From contig JACPQH010000080.1 of assembly GCA_016190585.1 (NCBI GenBank), forward strand, positions 1 through 10,761: a DNA stretch of 10,761 bases, read 5' to 3'. The translations under genes and the position numbers were made by a program. Below are positions 7,085-10,761 of the stretch, piece by piece (position 1 is the stretch's first letter; every line of letters begins with the position of its first letter). This stretch comes from Chloroflexota bacterium. Its GTDB lineage: Bacteria; Chloroflexota; Dehalococcoidia; Dehalococcoidales; RBG-16-60-22. Below the pieces are notes generated by a model, which was not told where the DNA came from, searched no databases, and was given only the letters and a program-made list of their open reading frames with translations.

Positions 7085-7114
7085 AATATACCATAAAAGT
7101 ACCGGGGTAGGCAA
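7085..7114 (-). promoter_or_regulatory. Candidate promoter of the infC operon
   Basis: Minus strand: -35 TTGCCT (7109-7114), 18-base spacer, -10 TATATT (7085-7090). The start site would be near 7078, leaving a leader of only about 36 nt before the IF3 start. There is no room for a long attenuator or T-box here, so control is more likely through the non-canonical start codon. Confidence 0.5.
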
Positions 7115-7169
7115 ATCCCGCGCCCGCTCGCCGCTCCCGCTTCCAACGGTCTCAAGATGGCGAACCCAC

Positions 7170-7198
7170 TTGCCCGCCTGAGGCGGATGGCTTAGAAT
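7170..7198 (+). promoter_or_regulatory. Candidate promoter of the cyclophilin gene, with inverted repeat in the spacer
   Basis: Plus strand: -35 TTGCCC (7170-7175), 17-base spacer, -10 TAGAAT (7193-7198); start site near 7205, about 20 nt before the ATG. A perfect 6-bp inverted repeat CCGCCT-g-AGGCGG (7174-7186) begins inside the -35 box and fills most of the spacer. It may be an operator or just part of a dispersed repeat. Confidence 0.5.
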
Positions 7199-7225
7199 AA
7201 GAAATATCAGTCTTAAGGAGCGAAT

Positions 7226-7885
7226 ATGCTATCCAAGCTGTTCTGTCGCTTGAGCCCGGCGCTTTTCATGAGCTTCGCCCTGCTGGCCCTTTCCTGCGGG
7301 GGGTCGCCCAAACCCCCGGACTCGACCCCGCCGGCCGGTGCGCCGCCACCGCCGACCGCCCAGCCGGCGCCGGCCGCGAAGCGGTACAACGCGCCGCCGC
7401 CCATGACCATTGACACCTCAAAAAAATACACGGCTGTCATGGAGACCGACAAGGGCAAGCTGGTCCTGGAGCTTTTTGCCAAGGACGCGCCGGCCACCGT
7501 CAACAACTTCGTTTTCCTGGCGCGGGAAGGTTTTTACGACGGCAACACCTTCCACCGCGTTATCAGCAGCCCGCCTTTCATGGTCCAGGGCGGCGACCCC
7601 ACCGGGACCGGTTCGGGAGGGCCGGGCTACCGGTTCAATGACGAGTTCTCCTCGCGCAAGCACGGCACCGGGACGCTCTCCATGGCTAACTCCGGCGCGA
7701 ATACCAACGGCAGCCAGTTCTTCATAACCTACGCCCCGCAGCCTCACCTGGACGGCAAGCACTCGGTGTTCGGCCAGCTTATCGAGGGGATGGACGTGCT
7801 GAAGAAATTGACGCCGCGCGACCCGTCAAAGAACCCGACCTTCCCCGGCGACAAGCTGCTGCGCGTGACCATCCGGGAAGAGTAA
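7226..7885 (+). CDS. Lipoprotein cyclophilin-type peptidyl-prolyl cis-trans isomerase
   Basis: 219 residues; catalyses prolyl cis-trans isomerisation, probably outside the cytoplasmic membrane. Residues 1-24 form a type II signal peptide: basic start, hydrophobic core [11 protein letters not shown] with lipidation Cys24 (the lipobox has Ala at -3, slightly atypical). A Pro/Ala-rich tether covers about 25-60. The cyclophilin domain is at about 67-218 with FHRVI (catalytic Arg111), [15 protein letters not shown] (Phe118, Gln121), [17 protein letters not shown] (Gln164, Phe166) and [11 protein letters not shown] (His179). His174 replaces the Trp of human cyclophilin A, a change common in bacterial members that usually lowers cyclosporin binding. 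The ATG follows AAGGAG (7215-7220) by five bases. It is the only plus-strand gene, divergent from infC and convergent with the VTT gene. Confidence 0.94.
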   Translation: MLSKLFCRLSPALFMSFALLALSCGGSPKPPDSTPPAGAPPPPTAQPAPAAKRYNAPPPMTIDTSKKYTAVMETDKGKLVLELFAKDAPATVNNFVFLAREGFYDGNTFHRVISSPPFMVQGGDPTGTGSGGPGYRFNDEFSSRKHGTGTLSMANSGANTNGSQFFITYAPQPHLDGKHSVFGQLIEGMDVLKKLTPRDPSKNPTFPGDKLLRVTIREE

Positions 7886-7955
7886 AGGCTTCCCCGCTCC
7901 AACCGCGAGGGGCGACAGCGCGGGACAGCGTATCCGATGCTGTCTGAAATGAACT

Positions 7956-8053
7956 GACTGTCTTTGCCAGGGCGAAGCCCGCGGCAATCTCCGGGATTGG
8001 TACGCCTTCCAGCTTTCGCCGGAATCGTCTCGCAATGACGTTTTCGGACAGTC
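7956..8053. repeat. Nested inverted-repeat element in a convergent spacer
   Basis: The 206-base spacer between the cyclophilin and VTT genes (7886-8091) holds no gene. It contains nested inverted repeats: GACTGTC (7956-7962) with GACAGTC (8047-8053), GGCGAA (7971-7976) with TTCGCC (8015-8020), and CAATC (7985-7989) with GATTG (7995-7999). On the minus strand one arm reads CGTCATTGCGAG (8029-8040) and a later part GGAGATTGCC, resembling the dispersed GTCATTGCGAG...GCAATCTC repeats of many environmental genomes. A separate hairpin GACAGC/GCTGTC lies at 7924-7944. It is probably a degenerate REP or MITE-like element; only one copy is in view. Confidence 0.5.
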
Positions 8054-8091
8054 CCATCAGGCGAGGGTCGGGGTGAGGGTGCGAGCCTGGT

Positions 8092-8646
8092 TTAGCCCGG
8101 CATGCCCATGGCGCGCAGCAGCCATTGCAGTCCCCAGTAGCCGCCATAAGCGACGGTGAGGCCCTTGATGGTCTTGCCCGCCAGGGAGACGAGGATGTAT
8201 TTCTTTACCCCGAAACGCACCGCGCCGGCGGCCAGGGCCACCGGGTAGAAGAAGGGGTTAAGAATGGCCGAGAGCAGGAACAGGGTAAGCGAGCCCCGCT
8301 TCTCCATGAGCTTCATCAGCTTGAGATAAAAGCTGCGCAGCCGGCCTGGTCTGCCGTGATAGAAAACGGAGCCGCTCTCGTAGCCGGTGAAGTAAATGGT
8401 AAGCGCGCCGATGGTTTCCCCGAGCCCGGCCGCCAGGCCCACGATCCAGGTAAACTTCATCACCCCGCCCAGGGCGAAGACCACCGCCAGCATCGGGACC
8501 GGTATCAGGACCGTGGCGCCGCCCAGCACGCTGACGATAAACGCCCCGAGATAGCCGTAGCCTTCGAGGGCCCTGACGAACTCCCAGTAATAAACGACGG
8601 CCGCGGCCATCAGCAGGGTCAGCGCGATGCCGGTAATGCCCAGCAC
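8092..8646 (-). CDS. VTT/DedA-type (SNARE-associated family) membrane protein
   Basis: 184 residues from GTG (8644-8646), five or so hydrophobic segments: about 3-20, 32-62, 66-90, 117-145 and 150-175. The pattern GGATVLIPVPMLAVVFALGG, AAGLGETIGALTIYFTGY, LSAILNPFFYPVALAAGAVRFG and LAGKTIKGLTVAYGG fits VTT-domain proteins of the DedA/YqaA group, implicated in lipid or small-molecule movement across the inner membrane; the substrate here is unknown. GTG has only a weak AGAAAG site, and the frame stays open upstream as a protein-like, basic segment ([10 protein letters not shown]) back to a stop at 8740-8742. The true start may therefore be earlier, adding up to 27 residues and overlapping the end of clpC; see the finding on this start. 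It follows clpC, apparently in one operon. Confidence 0.85.
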   Translation of the reverse strand: MLGITGIALTLLMAAAVVYYWEFVRALEGYGYLGAFIVSVLGGATVLIPVPMLAVVFALGGVMKFTWIVGLAAGLGETIGALTIYFTGYESGSVFYHGRPGRLRSFYLKLMKLMEKRGSLTLFLLSAILNPFFYPVALAAGAVRFGVKKYILVSLAGKTIKGLTVAYGGYWGLQWLLRAMGMPG

Positions 8647-8671
8647 GAAGCTTAACTTTCTAGGCCGGGAC

Positions 8672-10761
8672 TTATTCGCCGCCGCGAGTTCCGGCCGCGC
8701 ACTGGTCGCCTCTGGATTGGTCCCTATCTGGTCGACTCCTTAACCCTGGTCGTTCGCGGATGGGGGGGAGAGCGGCGAAGGTCAGGCCTTCATCACTCAG
8801 GTCTATCCTGATGGTGTCACCCTCCTTCAGTTCTCCCCGGAGCAGCTTGCTCGACAAAGGATTCTCGATATAGCGCTCGATCACCCGGCGCAGCGGCCGC
8901 GCCCCGTAGGTCGGGTCATAGCCCTCCCGGGCCAGCCACGACTTGGCGGTATCGGTAATCTCGATTACCAGTTTACGTTCCGCGACGCGATTTTGCAAAT
9001 CCTTGACCATCAGGTCCACGATTTTCCTGAGTTGCTCCTCGCTTAGCTCATGGAAAACGATGATGTCGTCAAGCCGGTTAAGGAACTCCGGCCGGAAGAG
9101 CCGCCGCACCTCGCCCATGACCTTCTCTTTCATGACCTCGTAGCTCTGCTTGTGGGCTCTGGATTCCTCCCGGGCCGGGATGAAGCCCAGGCTGGACTCC
9201 CGTTTTATCAGCTCGACGCCGGCGTTGCTGGTCATGATGATAACCGAGTTCTTGAAGTCCACCGTGCGGCCGTGGCCGTCGGTCAGGCGGCCGTCATCAA
9301 GCATCTGGAGCAGGGTGTTGAACACCTCGGGATGGGCCTTCTCGATCTCGTCAAGCAGAATAACCCGGTAGGGCCGGCGCCGGACGGCCTCGGTCAACTG
9401 GCCGCCTTCCTCGTAGCCTACATAGCCCGGCGGCGCGCCGATGAGGCGGGACACGGTATGTTTTTCCTGGTACTCGGACATGTCGAGCCGCACCATGGCG
9501 TTCTCGTCATCGAAGAGGAACCAGGCGAGCGTCCGCGCCAGCTCGGTCTTGCCCACGCCGGTCGGGCCCAGGAACATGAAGCTGCCGATGGGCCGTCTCG
9601 GGTCTTTGAAGCCGGCCCGGCTCCGGCGGATGGCCTCGGAGACCGCGATGACCGCCTCTTCCTGGTCAATCAGCCGCTCGTGCAGCCGGTCTTCCATGTG
9701 CACCAGCTTCTGGGCCTCGCCTTCCAGCATCTGGGAAACGGGTATCCCCGTCCAGCTCGAGATGAGCCGGGCGATGTCCTCGGCTTTGACCACCTCGCCG
9801 TCGATCTTTTCCCGCTGCAGCCAGGAAGCCTTCGCCGCCTGGTGCTGCTGCTCCAGGGCCAGCCTTTCCGACTTCAGCCGGGCGGCGCTCTCGTAATCCT
9901 CGCGCTGGACCGCGGCCTCCTCTTCGTCGGAGAGCTTCTGGACCCGCTCCTCCAGCTTCTTGACCTCGGGCGGGGTGCTCTCCGTCTCGATCCTCAGCTT
10001 GCTGGCGGCCTCATCAATGAGGTCGATGGCCTTGTCCGGCAGGTGGCGGTCGGAGACGTACCGCTGGCTCAGCCGGGCGGCCGCTTCCAGGGCTTCGTCG
10101 CTTATCTTTATCTTGTGATGGGCCTCATACCGCGGCCGCAGGCCGCGCAGCATCTCGATGGTATCCTCGACACCCGGCTCGTTGAGGTAAACCGGCTGGA
10201 GACGCCGCTCCAGGGCCTTGTCCTTTTCGATGAACTTGCGGTACTCGTCCAGCGTGGTCGCCCCGACGGTTTGCAGCTCGCCGTGGGCCAGCGCCGGCTT
10301 GAGCATGGTGCCGGCGTCGATCGCCCCCTCGGCCGCCCCCGCCCCGACCACGGTATGAATCTCGTCGATGAACAGGATGACCTCGCCGCGGGAGTCACGG
10401 ACCTCGTCCATGACCGCCTTGAGGCGCTCCTCGAACTCGCCGCGGAACTTGCTGCCGGCGACCAGGGCGCCCAGGTCGAGCGCGATGACGCGGCGGCCTT
10501 TCAGGGAGTCAGGCACGTCATCCGTCACGATCTTCTGGGCCAGGCCTTCGGCGATGGCGGTCTTGCCCACGCCGGCCTCACCGATGATGACCGGGTTGTT
10601 CTTGGTGCGCCGCGTCAGCACTTGCATCACCCGCTTGATCTCTTCTTCCCGCCCGATGACAGGGTCCAGCCGCCCCTCGCGCGCCATCTCGGTGAGGTCG
10701 CGCCCGTACTTCGCCAGGGAGCGGTATTTGCTCTCGGCGCGGGCGTCGGTCACGCGGTGGC
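8672..10761 (-). CDS. clpC: ATP-dependent Clp protease ATP-binding subunit ClpC (N-terminal domain beyond window)
   Basis: Hexameric AAA+ unfoldase that feeds proteins to ClpP. The frame is open to the right edge; numbering here begins at GTG 10753. AAA-1: Walker A GEAGVGKT (58-65), Walker B VILFIDE (125-131). A middle UVR-like motif, [14 protein letters not shown] (about 283-296), marks ClpC rather than ClpB, which has a long coiled coil. AAA-2: Walker A GPTGVGKT (396-403), Walker B VILLDE (464-469), Asn-Arg 559-560 in PEFLNRLDD (arginine-finger region). Leu-Gly-Phe 522-524 occupies the ClpP-docking loop, so it should work with ClpP. The final ~30 residues ([10 protein letters not shown]...RGGE) are Arg-rich and unlike usual ClpC tails, and overlap the start region of the downstream gene. 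The missing part is the N-domain that binds adaptors such as McsB or MecA. clpP is not in view. Confidence 0.95.
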   Translation of the reverse strand, partial: HRVTDARAESKYRSLAKYGRDLTEMAREGRLDPVIGREEEIKRVMQVLTRRTKNNPVIIGEAGVGKTAIAEGLAQKIVTDDVPDSLKGRRVIALDLGALVAGSKFRGEFEERLKAVMDEVRDSRGEVILFIDEIHTVVGAGAAEGAIDAGTMLKPALAHGELQTVGATTLDEYRKFIEKDKALERRLQPVYLNEPGVEDTIEMLRGLRPRYEAHHKIKISDEALEAAARLSQRYVSDRHLPDKAIDLIDEAASKLRIETESTPPEVKKLEERVQKLSDEEEAAVQREDYESAARLKSERLALEQQHQAAKASWLQREKIDGEVVKAEDIARLISSWTGIPVSQMLEGEAQKLVHMEDRLHERLIDQEEAVIAVSEAIRRSRAGFKDPRRPIGSFMFLGPTGVGKTELARTLAWFLFDDENAMVRLDMSEYQEKHTVSRLIGAPPGYVGYEEGGQLTEAVRRRPYRVILLDEIEKAHPEVFNTLLQMLDDGRLTDGHGRTVDFKNSVIIMTSNAGVELIKRESSLGFIPAREESRAHKQSYEVMKEKVMGEVRRLFRPEFLNRLDDIIVFHELSEEQLRKIVDLMVKDLQNRVAERKLVIEITDTAKSWLAREGYDPTYGARPLRRVIERYIENPLSSKLLRGELKEGDTIRIDLSDEGLTFAALPPIRERPGLRSRPDRDQSRGDQCAAGTRGGE
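8736..8741 (-). promoter_or_regulatory. Orphan ribosome binding site AAGGAG inside the clpC end
   Basis: AAGGAG on the minus strand, immediately within a TAA in the reading frame of the VTT gene. An ATA codon (8725-8727) lies 8 bases downstream in that frame; no ATG, GTG or TTG is at usable distance. It may serve the VTT gene from a non-canonical start, or be a remnant of an ATG start changed by mutation or sequencing error. Confidence 0.35.

Noticed and set aside
6338..7096. Plus-strand open frame antisense to rpmI and infC
   Set aside because: It mirrors two well-identified genes and shows no recognisable protein family or ribosome site.
7890..7912. Possible terminator hairpin after the cyclophilin (CCCCGC...GCgaGGGG)
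   Set aside because: The stem needs a two-base bulge and no T-run follows, so it cannot be called an intrinsic terminator.
7779..8147. Minus-strand open frame in the spacer after the VTT gene
   Set aside because: It covers the nested inverted repeats and the end of the convergent cyclophilin gene, with no protein-like conservation pattern.

Overview
The window looks like chromosomal DNA from a GC-rich, probably anaerobic bacterium. A Chloroflexota (Dehalococcoidia-like) genome is my best guess. The pointers are the compact infC-rpmI-rplT-pheS-pheT cluster, a ClpC with a UVR-type middle domain, a lipoprotein cyclophilin, and arsM paired with a Cys-rich AbrB-fold protein. This is inference from gene content; no rRNA is present to confirm it. 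No tRNA, rRNA, CRISPR array, insertion sequence or replication origin was recognised.

Layout, left to right. (1) 1-673: an arsenite methyltransferase gene (arsM, cut by the left edge) and, just upstream of it in transcription, a small Cys-rich SpoVT/AbrB-fold gene of the type annotated as HgcAB-associated (HgcC-like). Both are on the minus strand behind a perfect TTGACA-17-TATAAT promoter with an inverted repeat over the start site. (2) 689-2385: a visibly AT-rich island of three minus-strand genes. The first is a TIGR04255-family protein; the other two are small proteins of unknown function, overlapping or nearly touching it, and the three share one promoter. (3) 2426-7114: the translation operon on the minus strand, in transcription order infC, rpmI, rplT, pheS, pheT, encoding IF3, L35, L20 and both subunits of phenylalanyl-tRNA synthetase. 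infC must begin at a non-canonical AUA or AUU codon. (4) 7170-7885: a divergent plus-strand gene for a secreted, lipid-anchored cyclophilin. (5) 7886-8091: a convergent intergenic spacer with nested inverted repeats. (6) 8092-10761: a minus-strand pair, clpC (5' end outside the window) followed by an overlapping VTT/DedA-type membrane protein gene with an unclear start.

How the parts work together: region 3 is core translation, where IF3 governs initiation, L35 and L20 are 50S proteins, and PheST charges tRNA-Phe. Region 6 gives protein quality control through ClpC plus a membrane protein. Region 4 is extracytoplasmic folding. Region 1 is metalloid detoxification. Region 2 is accessory and its role is unknown; its base composition, self-contained promoter and position right behind the pheT stop suggest horizontal acquisition. 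It is the best candidate here for an undescribed system, but the sequence alone does not show a function.
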